Of a stretch of DNA of 24,600 nucleotides, positions 14,384 to 22,624 are shown piece by piece. The position numbers and the translations under genes are program-made. The notes beneath the pieces are model-generated. The model was not told the origin of the DNA. It ran no database searches and saw only the letters and a program-made list of their open reading frames with translations. Numbering within the stretch: the stretch's first letter is position 1; each line of letters opens with the position of its first letter. The stretch comes from Mesostigma viride (taxonomy: Eukaryota > Streptophyta > Mesostigmatophyceae > Mesostigmatales > Mesostigmataceae): positions 1 to 24,600 of the forward strand of contig RPFO01000031.1 in NCBI GenBank assembly GCA_009746045.1, given 5' to 3'.

Positions 14384-15367
14384 TCATGCACTCTTGATCC
14401 TCTTGGCCTGCGCCTCCCGGTGCTGTTCCATGAGGCGCTTGTTCTCGTTCACGACGGCCTGCTCTCTCTTCCCGGCGATGCTGTCGTAGTACCCCATCTG
14501 CCTGAGACCCGGGGCGATGGAGTTGCGGATCTGCACGGCGCTGGCTACGGGGTCGCGGCCGGCCTTCACGTTCTCGGCTTGCTGGATGTTGAAGAAGCTG
14601 GTCAGGTGGTTCATCTTGTCGGTGAAGGTGTCGCGGGTGAGCTGGCTGGGCTTGGTCAGCCCCTGCGACTTGCGGTAGTCCGCGGTGCAGGCGTAACCAG
14701 TCACTAGCTCGTTGGCGAGGTTGTTCACCGCGGCGTAGTCGCTCCTCTTGGCGTCCTTCTTGTTGTCGTGGAGGCTTTTCATGGCGGCCTTGGTCGACTC
14801 GCACGACTGTATCCGGGGTTCTTTGTCCAGATTGGCGTCCCGGGCATCGGCCCGGGCGTATATCTCGTCCGCCAGGGACCTGTCTCCGTCCAAGTAGCGC
14901 TCGATGAAGTCGGCCATATGCTGGCGGAAGGCGTCGGCGCGGCGCCCAGGGAGCACCATGACAATCTGGATGAGCACATTCCTGCTGGCTACGGGCGTCT
15001 CCCCGTTGCCTCTCCCGGGAAATTTGAACTTTGGACAAGTTGTCCACAGTTCGCGATGCCCCACCTCAAGCCTGGCCCAGTACTTGATGGCGCTTCGGTG
15101 CGCGTCACCGGCGATCTTACCGTCTGGATCCATGAAGCAAACAGTTTTGATGACGTCGATGACTGACGCGAGGCCGTCGGGCGTGACGCGGATCTTGCCC
15201 GCGAAGATGTCAGCCCCGCTCGGCCCGTCGGCGCGCACCGGGGCGAGGTACGACTGCAGCGCGCTCCTGGGGGGCTTGGGCGCGTCCGCGGCGTCCGCCG
15301 CGCCACTCGTTTCGTGGGCGGGGGTGTCCGCGCCGTCCGCGCGCGTCTCGGGCGTGGCTGTGGCCAT
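14384..15367 (-). CDS. BRO/KilA-like DNA-binding protein, paralogue C (327 aa)
   Basis: After a low-complexity Ala/Thr/Pro N-terminus, the same domain order as paralogue A: FAGKIRVTPDGLASVIDVIK, AIKYWARLEVGHRELWTTC, FKFPGRGNGETPVASRNVLI with MVLPGRRADAFRQHM, and FIERYLDGDRSLADEI. The linker holds PRIQSCESTKAAMKSLHDNK and a C-terminal helical domain with NLANELVTGYA, MNHLTSFFNIQQAENVKAGR and VVNENKRLMEQHREAQAKRI. No frame break is seen. Convergent with paralogue B, with the stops 64 nt apart. The leader has CCATAAATACC about 35 nt before the ATG, rather than the GCGC element. A probable regulator or DNA-binding protein. Confidence 0.75.
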   Translation of the reverse strand: MATATPETRADGADTPAHETSGAADAADAPKPPRSALQSYLAPVRADGPSGADIFAGKIRVTPDGLASVIDVIKTVCFMDPDGKIAGDAHRSAIKYWARLEVGHRELWTTCPKFKFPGRGNGETPVASRNVLIQIVMVLPGRRADAFRQHMADFIERYLDGDRSLADEIYARADARDANLDKEPRIQSCESTKAAMKSLHDNKKDAKRSDYAAVNNLANELVTGYACTADYRKSQGLTKPSQLTRDTFTDKMNHLTSFFNIQQAENVKAGRDPVASAVQIRNSIAPGLRQMGYYDSIAGKREQAVVNENKRLMEQHREAQAKRIKSA

Positions 15368-15409
15368 GTCGTGGATGGGGGGGGCGGAGGGCGTCTCGGT
15401 ATTTATGGA

Positions 15410-15446
15410 TTACGCGGGGGGTGTGTACATTACGCGGGGGGTGTGG
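15410..15446. repeat. Short tandem repeat over the adhesin stop codon
   Basis: The 17-bp unit ATTACGCGGGGGGTGTG occurs twice, about 20 bp apart. On the minus strand one copy contains the last residues and stop (TAA) of the adhesin gene, and the other lies just downstream, so the gene end is duplicated. Confidence 0.6.
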
Positions 15447-18438
15447 CGGGAGTGCCCCACTTGGCCACGAGGTACCCGCGGATCAGCTCGAGCTCGGCCG
15501 CGGTCTTGGCGGTGTTGTATATGAGGATCTCGCCGATCCACCCGTCGAAGGCGCGACTGGAGTTTGACTGCTCTCCACCTATAGATAGATCCCCTGAACC
15601 CACTGTAGGGTTTGATCCGATTCTACTATAGCCTGCTCTTCCATCGAAGCGGGTGACAAATGCATCCGTACTAGTGTTGCATGAAAGCGCCATGACGTGT
15701 GGTGCGTTGTTGAAAAATTCAGCCCTGGTGCTCACGGTATCGTAGACAACGTTTGGAGAGAAGATGTGAGTCAGCTGTGAGTCTGCCTGGTATGCCATTA
15801 GATAACTACCGTTATTTGTCGACCCAAGCATATACCCTCTGATACCCGTTGACGCCCTGACTGGGTACGTTGCAGTCGTTAGCTGTTTGGCGACTAGGAG
15901 GATGCTCGTGTTGGTCCCGATCGCCCCCCAGAAAGTGCTAGTTGCGGACCGTAAGGCGCCCACGCGCGAGTTGATAAAGCGGAGGGATTGTTTCGAGTTC
16001 AGTTCCGTCGTGTCCAGCGTAGGACACTTGGAGGAAGTGTCCTGCGTCACGTGGTACCCGTTCGGCCCCTTGTCGTTCATCCGCATCACATCCCCGCCCG
16101 CTGCGCTCTGGACGGCAGTCCCCGTCGTGTCACTGAACAGGGTGGCGCTGTCGGACGGATCGTACCACGCGAACAATGCGGGGTCCGCTGCCGGGTTGTA
16201 ATAGTACGTGAACGACAAAGTGTTGGATGCTACGTTTCCGACCCCCGACGTTGCGCTCGTCACGGTCCCCGCGCCCACGCTTACCGTCGTCTCTAAGTCC
16301 GACTTGACAGGGGTCACATTGAATGTGTACGTGGCGCCACTTCCCAACAAGTTCGACGCGGTTCCGTTGGTGATGGCGATGTCGCCCAACGCGAACCCGG
16401 TGACCGATGTGCTAAAGGTGGCCGTCACGGGATAAATGGCACCCGTCGGGGTTCCCGACGCGATAGTCACGGTGGGAGGGGGCGAGTACGCGAACGACAG
16501 GGTGTTGGAAGCCACGTTGGCGTTCCCTGAAGCGTCCACGACGGTGCCGGCGCCCACGCTGACGGACGTGGAGGAGTAGGCGGTCGTGGGCGTCACCTGG
16601 AAGGCGTACGACGCCCCGCTGCCGGTCAGGTTGGCGGCGGTCCCGTTGGTCACGGTGATGTCGCCCAACGCGAACCCCGTGACCGACGTGCTGAACGTGG
16701 CCGTCACGTCCACGGGGCTGGTGGTGGGCGTCGAGCCCGCGGTCGTCGCGAGAGTCGCCGTCGGAGGGGAGTACGTGAAGGACAGGGTGGAGGATGCCGT
16801 GTTGCCTACCGCGGCTCCGAGCGCGGTGTCGTAGGCGGCGTTCGCGCCCACGGCCACCGTCGTGGCTTGGTAGGCGGTCAGCGCGGTCACGTCGAACGTG
16901 TAATTGTTGCTCAGGAACGGGCCGGCCAGATTAGAGGCCGTCGCGTTGGTGAGGGCGATGTCGCCCAACTCGAACCCGGTGACGGCGGCGCTGAACGTGG
17001 CCGTCACCTGGACCGGGTTGCCGGTCGGCGTCGAGCTGGCCGTGGTCAGTGTGACGGTGGGCCGCGGCGGCGTGTAGGTGAACGTCAACTGGTTCGCGAC
17101 GATGTTGAGCTTCCCGGACGCCGTCTGGGCCGCGTTGGCAGCCACATCTACGGTCGTGGGCGTGAAGGGGGTGGTGGGCGTGACCGTGATCGTGTACGTG
17201 GTTCCGCTGCCCGAGAAACCCGTGACGGACCCGTTGGTCACCGCGACGTCCCCGGACGTGAAGTCCGCGACGGATTCGGAGAAGGTGGCGGTCACGGAGA
17301 CGGGGCTGGTCGTTGGGGTCGCGGTGGAAGTGGTCAGGCCGACCGTGAGACGAATCGTCTGCGGAGTCCCCCACTTGTTCACGAGGTATCCGCGGATCAG
17401 CTCCAACTCGGCGGAGGTCTTGGCGGTATTGTAGATGAGGATCTCGCCGATCCACCCGTCGAAGGCGCGGACTGCGTTATTCGAATCGCCACCAATTGCG
17501 AGATTGCCGGTGAACGTTTCGGGATTTGACCCGGCATCCGCGTCTGTGGTACGCCCGTCGAATCTGGTTGTGCAAGTGTTCGATACCGTGTCCACCGAAA
17601 GTGCGAGGACGTGCTGCGAGTTGTCGAAAAAATGATGTCTTACGGCCATCGAGACATATACCTGGGTTGTCCCAGGACCCTGTGTCACGGCTACGACGTT
17701 ACCTGGCCCTGTGGTATGGTAACTTAACCGATTCGCTCTCAACGACGTCGTGCTTCCAAACATGAATCCTCTGATAAAGTCCGTGGTTCCGGGGTTGTTG
17801 GTGTCGGGGTACGTAGCAGTTATCAGCTGTTTGGCGACTATCACCACGGACGACTTGGTCCCGATAGATCCCCAGAATGTAGAGGAGGACGAGGTCAGAA
17901 GTCCGGAGCGACTGTTGATGAAGCGGAGGGACGTCTTCCCGTTGAGCTCGGTGGTGTCCAGTGTGGGCGTCTTCGCGGAATTGGACTGGGACACGTAATA
18001 TCCCGAGGCCAGGTTCTTCTTGTCGTTCATCCGCAGCACGTTCCCTCCCGCGGTGCTCTGGACGGCGGTGCCCCCCGTGTTGCTGAAAAGGGTGGTGCCG
18101 TCCGACGGGTCGTACCACGCGTACAAAGCGGTGTCTAAGGAGGGGTCGTACGAGTAGGTGAAGCTGAGGGTCGCGGCCGCCGTGTTGCCGAACCCCGTCA
18201 AGGTGTCCGTCGCGACGTCGGCGCCCACGTTCACGGTCGTCGCGTTGTCGGCCATGGTGGGGGTGACGTTGAACGTGTAGGTGGCGGCGTCGACGGCGAC
18301 GAAGTCGGAGACGCTCGCGTTGGTCACGGCGACGTCGCCCACCACGAATCCGGTGACCGGGCGGGTGAAGGTGGCCGTCACGGGCCTGGCGACGGGGTTG
18401 GGCGTCCGGGGAGTCAGGCTCGTAGTGGAGAGGGTCAC
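15430..18438 (-). CDS. Fibre/adhesin-like protein, C-terminal segment: Ig-like repeats and two LamG/ConA-like domains
   Basis: The longest open frame in the window (1002 codons), and the C-terminal two-thirds of a larger gene starting at 20003. From N to C: one bacterial-type Ig-like unit, LamG/ConA-like domain 1 (about residues 100-360: LYAWYDPSDGTTLFS to FDGWIGEILIYNT and YLVNKWGTP), four tandem Ig-like units (VTATFS..VTGF..GDI.VTN...Y.F.VT...), and LamG/ConA-like domain 2 (about 745-1002, ending KWGTPATPPA). The Ig-like units resemble those of bacterial surface proteins (Big-type), and LamG-like domains bind carbohydrates. Likely a virion surface fibre or attachment protein (inference). 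No signal peptide or anchor is in this segment. It joins the segment upstream at a C10 run (18441-18450). Confidence 0.82.
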   Translation of the reverse strand: MTLSTTSLTPRTPNPVARPVTATFTRPVTGFVVGDVAVTNASVSDFVAVDAATYTFNVTPTMADNATTVNVGADVATDTLTGFGNTAAATLSFTYSYDPSLDTALYAWYDPSDGTTLFSNTGGTAVQSTAGGNVLRMNDKKNLASGYYVSQSNSAKTPTLDTTELNGKTSLRFINSRSGLLTSSSSTFWGSIGTKSSVVIVAKQLITATYPDTNNPGTTDFIRGFMFGSTTSLRANRLSYHTTGPGNVVAVTQGPGTTQVYVSMAVRHHFFDNSQHVLALSVDTVSNTCTTRFDGRTTDADAGSNPETFTGNLAIGGDSNNAVRAFDGWIGEILIYNTAKTSAELELIRGYLVNKWGTPQTIRLTVGLTTSTATPTTSPVSVTATFSESVADFTSGDVAVTNGSVTGFSGSGTTYTITVTPTTPFTPTTVDVAANAAQTASGKLNIVANQLTFTYTPPRPTVTLTTASSTPTGNPVQVTATFSAAVTGFELGDIALTNATASNLAGPFLSNNYTFDVTALTAYQATTVAVGANAAYDTALGAAVGNTASSTLSFTYSPPTATLATTAGSTPTTSPVDVTATFSTSVTGFALGDITVTNGTAANLTGSGASYAFQVTPTTAYSSTSVSVGAGTVVDASGNANVASNTLSFAYSPPPTVTIASGTPTGAIYPVTATFSTSVTGFALGDIAITNGTASNLLGSGATYTFNVTPVKSDLETTVSVGAGTVTSATSGVGNVASNTLSFTYYYNPAADPALFAWYDPSDSATLFSDTTGTAVQSAAGGDVMRMNDKGPNGYHVTQDTSSKCPTLDTTELNSKQSLRFINSRVGALRSATSTFWGAIGTNTSILLVAKQLTTATYPVRASTGIRGYMLGSTNNGSYLMAYQADSQLTHIFSPNVVYDTVSTRAEFFNNAPHVMALSCNTSTDAFVTRFDGRAGYSRIGSNPTVGSGDLSIGGEQSNSSRAFDGWIGEILIYNTAKTAAELELIRGYLVAKWGTPATPPA
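15450..16190 (-). repeat. LamG/ConA-like domain, copy 2
   Basis: Encodes LFAWYDPSDSATLFSDTTG through FDGWIGEILIYNTAKTAAEL and KWGTP. About 59 nt at 15493-15551 nearly match 17412-17468 in copy 1 at DNA level, which is much closer than protein constraint requires and suggests recent duplication or gene conversion. Boundaries are approximate. Confidence 0.6.
16200..17345 (-). repeat. Four tandem Ig-like repeats of 280-300 bp
   Basis: The GDI element recurs at 16378, 16657, 16957 and about 17245 (spacings 279, 300 and 288). The units share VTATFS, VTGF, GDI or GDV, VTN, a central aromatic Y and a conserved ending with LTFTY or LSFTY. Boundaries are approximate. Confidence 0.75.
17360..18150 (-). 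repeat. LamG/ConA-like domain, copy 1
   Basis: Encodes LYAWYDPSDGTTLFSNTGG to KWGTPQTIRL, homologous to copy 2 at 15450-16190. Boundaries are approximate. Confidence 0.6.
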
Positions 18439-19278
18439 CGCGGGGGGGGGGCGTACGTGAAGGTCACGGGGTTCGCCGCGGTGTTGCCGTCCCCGAGCGA
18501 GTCCACGGCGGCGCCGGCGCCCACGCTCACGGTGGTAGGAGAGTAGGGGGTAATATCCTTGAGCGCGATGGTGTAGGTCGTGCCGCTGCCGGTCACGGTG
18601 TCGACGGTCCCGTTGGTCACGGAGACGTCGCCGATCGCGAACCCGGTGACGGTCTTGGAGAAGGTGGCCGTCACGGCGGGGCTGCTGGCCAGGTACGACG
18701 CGGCGGCCGTCAGGGTGAGCGAGGGAGGGGTGGACATGACCACGACGTGTTCGTACGCTTGACTGTACGCGCCCGAGGATCCCTTGGCGACGACGTAGAC
18801 GTGGTAGGTGGCGGAGGGGGTCAGCCCCGAGATCACCAGGGGGGTGGAACTCACGGTCCCGTCACTGTCGCGGTTGACCGCCGCGGATGCCACCAACTGG
18901 GACGCGGCCACGCCCGACCTGGTGTAGATCTCGGCGGCGGTGGCGGAGGCCTTGGAGGCGCTGTACACGCGACACAGGACCGCCCAGTTGTTCCCCCCGA
19001 CATGGCGAGGGAGTGGGTAACGGTGATCGTGGTCGCGGTGGCCGTCGGAGCGGGCACGGATCCGGAGAACGTCTGCGCGTTGAAGTGGCGCTCAGGTTCC
19101 TGAGATGCACGGTGGCGTAGGTGTTCGTGTCCGCCTGCGCGACCGGGGAGGAGAGCGTGATCCTGAGGGATACGCGGTAGGCCGATCCGGCGTTCATGGT
19201 AATCCTGCCAACGCCGGCCCATGCCAGGGACTTCTTCCAGCTCCACCGCCCGTCGGCGAAGGATCCGTTGACGCTCAC
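18435..19278 (-). CDS. Fibre/adhesin-like protein, middle segment (three short frames)
   Basis: Between the N-terminal and C-terminal segments the coding signal passes through three frames: 19278 to about 19095 (VNGSFADGRWSWKKSLAWAG and YATVHLRNL), about 19090 to 18998 (HFNAQTFSGSVPAPTATATT and ITVTHSLAMSG), and 18990 to 18435 (AVLCRVYSASKASATAAEI, a fibronectin-III-like TPSATYHVYVVA, then an Ig-like unit). The breaks lie at about 19088 and at the C6 run 18993-18998, each needing one additional base. The first segment resembles a phage or viral receptor-binding fold, but I cannot name it. Taken with its neighbours it forms one gene of about 1525 codons. Confidence 0.65.
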
Positions 19279-20003
19279 GGCCTCGTGGATGCCAGGTCCG
19301 CCTCGCGGACCACCTCGTCATCGTATAGGCCCGTCCCGACCGCGGTGTCGTGCACGCGCACCTTGACGCTGATCAGGTTGCCGCCCCCGCCGCTGCCGAT
19401 CTGCAGACCGCGGAGGAAGAGGGTCAAGCCGTCGATCAACGCGCTTTGGGCGTGGGGAAACGCGTTGATGACCGCGACGGATTGGCCGGAGGGCGGGGAA
19501 CCGAAGGAGGCGTACCGAAAGGCGGGCGTCTGGGTCTCGGCCCACGGGACGACAGCGGTGAACACTCGACTCCGACGCGCGTACTCCGTTTGCGATATAG
19601 TGTACGGCCCCCACTTGGAAGTTGCGTAATACCACAACGCGTCCGGTTGGGTGTTGTTGTAATAGTTGGCATCTTTCTCGGTGTCCGTCACCAACGCGTG
19701 GTCGAGGCCCTGCGTGAAGGCGTGCTGGCGAGAGGGCATGTACGATTTGGGGACGAGACTCCCGGTGGCCGCGTTGGCGTAATCCGCGTCGGCGGGTAAG
19801 TGCACGCTGTTTACGAACAGGTCGGATGAGAGCTTGACGTCGCCGTCAAGCACCATCCCGTCCTGGGATATACTCAACAAGTCAGCGTCCATCGGCATTT
19901 TACGAACGACTAGCACTCCGTTGTCCTGAGTAATGATCCACGCGGCGGGTGCCGATCCCGTCACGTGGATAGAGCAGACTTTCAACACGGACGTGTGGTG
20001 CAT
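19275..20003 (-). CDS. Fibre/adhesin-like protein, N-terminal segment
   Basis: An intact 242-codon frame from ATG 20003, which follows an AT-rich leader with TTAATGAATAAACATC. It starts MHHTSVLKVCSIHVTGSAPA then WIITQDNGVLVVRKMPMDAD and DGDVKLSSDLFVNSVHLPAD, a beta-strand-rich N-terminus like the virion-attachment part of fibre proteins. The later half (YATSKWGPYTISQTEYARRS, LRGLQIGSGGGGNLISVKVR) ends at an out-of-frame stop at 19275; the gene continues one frame over through GIHEAVSVNGSF-type sequence, a single base missing near 19290. I infer a head-proximal domain of a large fibre. Confidence 0.72.
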   Translation of the reverse strand: MHHTSVLKVCSIHVTGSAPAAWIITQDNGVLVVRKMPMDADLLSISQDGMVLDGDVKLSSDLFVNSVHLPADADYANAATGSLVPKSYMPSRQHAFTQGLDHALVTDTEKDANYYNNTQPDALWYYATSKWGPYTISQTEYARRSRVFTAVVPWAETQTPAFRYASFGSPPSGQSVAVINAFPHAQSALIDGLTLFLRGLQIGSGGGGNLISVKVRVHDTAVGTGLYDDEVVREADLASTRP

Positions 20004-20036
20004 CTCGATGTTTATTCATTAATACAACGGATATTA

Positions 20037-20873
20037 TTAGTTCTCCAGTCGCGCCACGGACAACTGAGCGGACACGGCGATACCCGTGCCCGTGTAGTCC
20101 GACAATTGAAGATATATGACATCGGCGGCACTGACTGTGAAAGGGGTCACGCTCTTCTTAACCCAGGCGCCCCTCGCCGACCCCTGAGGCCCCAACACGT
20201 CCACCTGGGGCATGTCGCCGGTAGAGAGCGTCGCCAGGGTGGTGCCGTCAAACTTTTTCACCAGCACCGTGAAGGCGTGCGTGGCGGCGTTGGGGAGGTT
20301 GAAGGCGCTCACACACAGCGTATCAACGTCGATGGTGTAGGGCAGAGAGGGCGCAAACGGGATCCCCGCTCCCGTAACCATATAGACAGGGGTTCCCGAC
20401 ATGTTCCCGTTGTAATGGAACACCTCGGTCCAGTAGGCCGTCTTTAGCGTCTTGTTCGTCCAGACGGTGCCATTCCACGCGAGGATCTGACCGCCGGCGG
20501 GCGTGCCCGTGTACTCCACATCCGTGGCGTCGTTCAGACTGGCCGGGGCGATGGCCACCTGGTCCGCGTACGCCTTGGTGACCGCATCGTTGTCGCCGGA
20601 GGGGGCGGCCCCCAACACGACCTTTCCGGTGACGAGGAGGTCGCCCGCGACCTGCATGTCGTCGTTCATCAGCCAGTAGGGGCTGACGGATGGCGCCTTG
20701 GGCCCCTGGTCGTCCTCCCTGTACATCATCGCGTCCTGGGTCGCGCCGTCCGCCTTCCGGAACCGCATGGACAACTCGTCATCGTGCGTCCTTATCTCGA
20801 AGTCCCCGATGTCTCCTCCGTCGCTCTGGATCACCACCGAGGAGGTGCGCACCGTTCCGGTGAGCTGGACCAT
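20037..20873 (-). CDS. Tail-fibre-like structural protein (278 aa)
   Basis: A beta-rich protein with hallmarks of phage-type fibres: VQLTGTVRTSSVVIQSDGGD, MQVAGDLLVTGKVVLGAAPS then GDNDAVTKAYADQVA (the common D..AvTKaYvD element) and ASLNDATDVEYTGTPAGGQI LAWNGTVWTN repeat-like text. No transmembrane segment or signal. It lies between the large adhesin and the 559-aa fibre on the same strand, with 33 and 28 nt gaps, as an adhesion gene cluster. Such modules in giant viruses probably form surface fibrils; this is inference from the motifs and neighbours. AT-rich leader (AAAATATCTACCCGTG) before the ATG. Confidence 0.7.
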   Translation of the reverse strand: MVQLTGTVRTSSVVIQSDGGDIGDFEIRTHDDELSMRFRKADGATQDAMMYREDDQGPKAPSVSPYWLMNDDMQVAGDLLVTGKVVLGAAPSGDNDAVTKAYADQVAIAPASLNDATDVEYTGTPAGGQILAWNGTVWTNKTLKTAYWTEVFHYNGNMSGTPVYMVTGAGIPFAPSLPYTIDVDTLCVSAFNLPNAATHAFTVLVKKFDGTTLATLSTGDMPQVDVLGPQGSARGAWVKKSVTPFTVSAADVIYLQLSDYTGTGIAVSAQLSVARLEN

Positions 20874-20901
20874 TTCCTTATCCTATCACGGGTAGATATT
20901 T

Positions 20902-22581
20902 TCAGTTCAGGGTCCGCATGATGACGTCCGCGGCGGCGTCCGCGATCGAGCCCATGTCGTTCGACCCCGTCACGGTACACGGCGCGGGGTCGTGGAATAC
21001 GCGACTGGTGGAGTTGGAGCCGCGCACCTTCACGACCTCGAGGCTCTCGTCGTCGGCGATGCGGAAACCGTACGTGACGGTCTTGGGCTCCGCGTACATC
21101 TCCCGCCACCCGTACAGCAAGGTGTTGGCATCCGTGACAGCCACCCCGTCGATGATTCGCAGGTCGTCGAACCCGACGGCCCCCCGCTGGCACCGTGGAG
21201 CAGCGACAGTGTCTGGCTTCCCGTCAGCGTGACGGTCTGCGGCGACACCGCCTGCCCCGTTGACGTAGACGCTGGCCGAGGTGCCAGCGATGACCAGGGC
21301 CGCCACGAGCGGGTCCGCTCCGACCACCGCGGTGCTCGATACCGACCCGCCGCTGTGTTTGAGCGCGACGTGCCCGTTGTTGAGCAGAACGATGCCGACG
21401 TCCCCGCTGAAAATGATGTCCTGTTCCCCGCTCACCGCCGACATGTCCGTTTGGGGAATCACCTTCACGACGACGGTGTACGTCGCGGCGAGGGTCAGGT
21501 TGTCGACGGACGCGGTCCCGCTCACGATCAACATCCCGTTGTCCCAGGTGATGCCGCTCAGCAGATCGAAAGACCTGGCCCCGACGTTGCTGACGTCGGA
21601 CCCGCCGGTGAACTCCCACCGGTAGGTGTCCGCCCCGCTCACGAGCTGGGAGAGCAGCACCTCGGTCCCCGGCGCCTTCCTATCAGCCTGCGCGATGGTG
21701 CGAGAGATCATGAACTGGCCGCCCTCGAGGTGCCAATACGACCCGGTGTACCCCCCCTTGTCCTGGTTGGTCTCGGCCGTCCCCATGTTCCATGTGAGGG
21801 CTCGCGGGCCGTACGCGGCGTTGCCGGCCACGATGAGGCCGGCGCCGTCGCCCTTCACGTTATCGACGGCACCGTCCGCGAGAGTGATGGTCTTGTCGTC
21901 CACTTGCAGGTTGGTGGTCATGGTGTCGACGCTGTTCAGCACCCCGTCCACCTGCAGCTCGCCCACGATCCGGACCACGCCGCTCCCTGGGGCGATCTGC
22001 AGGTCGGTGTCGACGGGCGTGGTGATAACTCCCGTGTGCAAGTACAGGTCTTTGTCGACGCGGACGTCCACGGCCGCGCCTAGATGCAACGAATCCGCGT
22101 TGCTGGTCAGCGTGTCCGCAAAAACGGCGACGTCGCATACTTGGACGATGCCCGTCTGGGACGACAGAGTGAGCGCCCCCGTGGTGGTGTTCACGGCGCC
22201 GTCCGCGAAGGTGACGTTCTCCACCCGCACGGCGTTGTCGGGGGCCGTGAGGGAGAGCGGGCCCGTGACGCTGCTGATTGTACTGCCGGATACCGTGACG
22301 TCCCCCACTCGCACGTTCGTCTCCCCGTCGATCGTCAACGTCCCGGGGGCGCTGATGGTGCTGTTTTGGAACGTGAAGCTCCCGAGGTCCACGGACGTGT
22401 CGTTCACGGAGAGGGTGCCCACTACCTGGACGTTCCCTACGGTGGGCTGTAGAATGATGTTGGTGCCGGTGAGCGTGAGGTCCTTGTTGGTGGCGCTGGC
22501 TTCCGTGTCCCCCGCCACCTCGTTGGCGACGATGCGCTTCACCTTGGTGGTCCCCAGGTTCTCGCACAAGTAGGTCGTCAT
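20902..22581 (-). CDS. Fibre-like protein with beta-rich N-terminus and LamG-like C-terminus (559 aa)
   Basis: The N-terminal half is a repetitive beta-solenoid-like sequence (TIDGETNVRVGDVTVSGSTI, LTAPDNAVRVENVTFADGAV, LSSQTGIVQVCDVAVFADTL), typical of viral fibre shafts. Around residues 220-380 it has GAGLIVAGNAAYGPRALTWN, a WHLEGGQFMISRT segment, and a cadherin-like YRWEFTGGSD...LLSGITWDNGML. The C-terminus looks LamG/ConA-like (VALKHSGGSV, VGFDDLRIIDGVAVTDANTL). Residues about 447-468 are out of frame relative to the family; the neighbouring frame (21180-21248) there reads as the expected strand, so two compensating base errors probably lie within about 21183-21250. Likely a virion surface protein (inference). 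Confidence 0.75.
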   Translation of the reverse strand: MTTYLCENLGTTKVKRIVANEVAGDTEASATNKDLTLTGTNIILQPTVGNVQVVGTLSVNDTSVDLGSFTFQNSTISAPGTLTIDGETNVRVGDVTVSGSTISSVTGPLSLTAPDNAVRVENVTFADGAVNTTTGALTLSSQTGIVQVCDVAVFADTLTSNADSLHLGAAVDVRVDKDLYLHTGVITTPVDTDLQIAPGSGVVRIVGELQVDGVLNSVDTMTTNLQVDDKTITLADGAVDNVKGDGAGLIVAGNAAYGPRALTWNMGTAETNQDKGGYTGSYWHLEGGQFMISRTIAQADRKAPGTEVLLSQLVSGADTYRWEFTGGSDVSNVGARSFDLLSGITWDNGMLIVSGTASVDNLTLAATYTVVVKVIPQTDMSAVSGEQDIIFSGDVGIVLLNNGHVALKHSGGSVSSTAVVGADPLVAALVIAGTSASVYVNGAGGVAADRHADGKPDTVAAPRCQRGAVGFDDLRIIDGVAVTDANTLLYGWREMYAEPKTVTYGFRIADDESLEVVKVRGSNSTSRVFHDPAPCTVTGSNDMGSIADAAADVIMRTLN

Positions 22582-22624
22582 GGCGGCTGCTAGTCATACT
22601 AGTGCGAGGAAAAAAAGGGGCCGT

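Noticed and set aside
16200-17530. Long plus-strand frames opposite the adhesin gene
   Set aside because: They are Arg/Gly/Val-rich shadows of the repetitive minus-strand gene and show no recognisable fold or leader.
20992-22083. 363-codon plus-strand frame opposite the fibre gene
   Set aside because: It is a GC-driven shadow: low-complexity composition, no leader, and a good beta-rich protein on the other strand.
15430-22581. Phage tail operon of a bacteriophage or prophage
   Set aside because: The fibre genes have phage-like motifs, but the flanking genes (UL52-type primase, A22-type resolvase, KilA-N family, DUF58xx-like short proteins) and AT-rich leaders without Shine-Dalgarno sites point to a eukaryotic large DNA virus.
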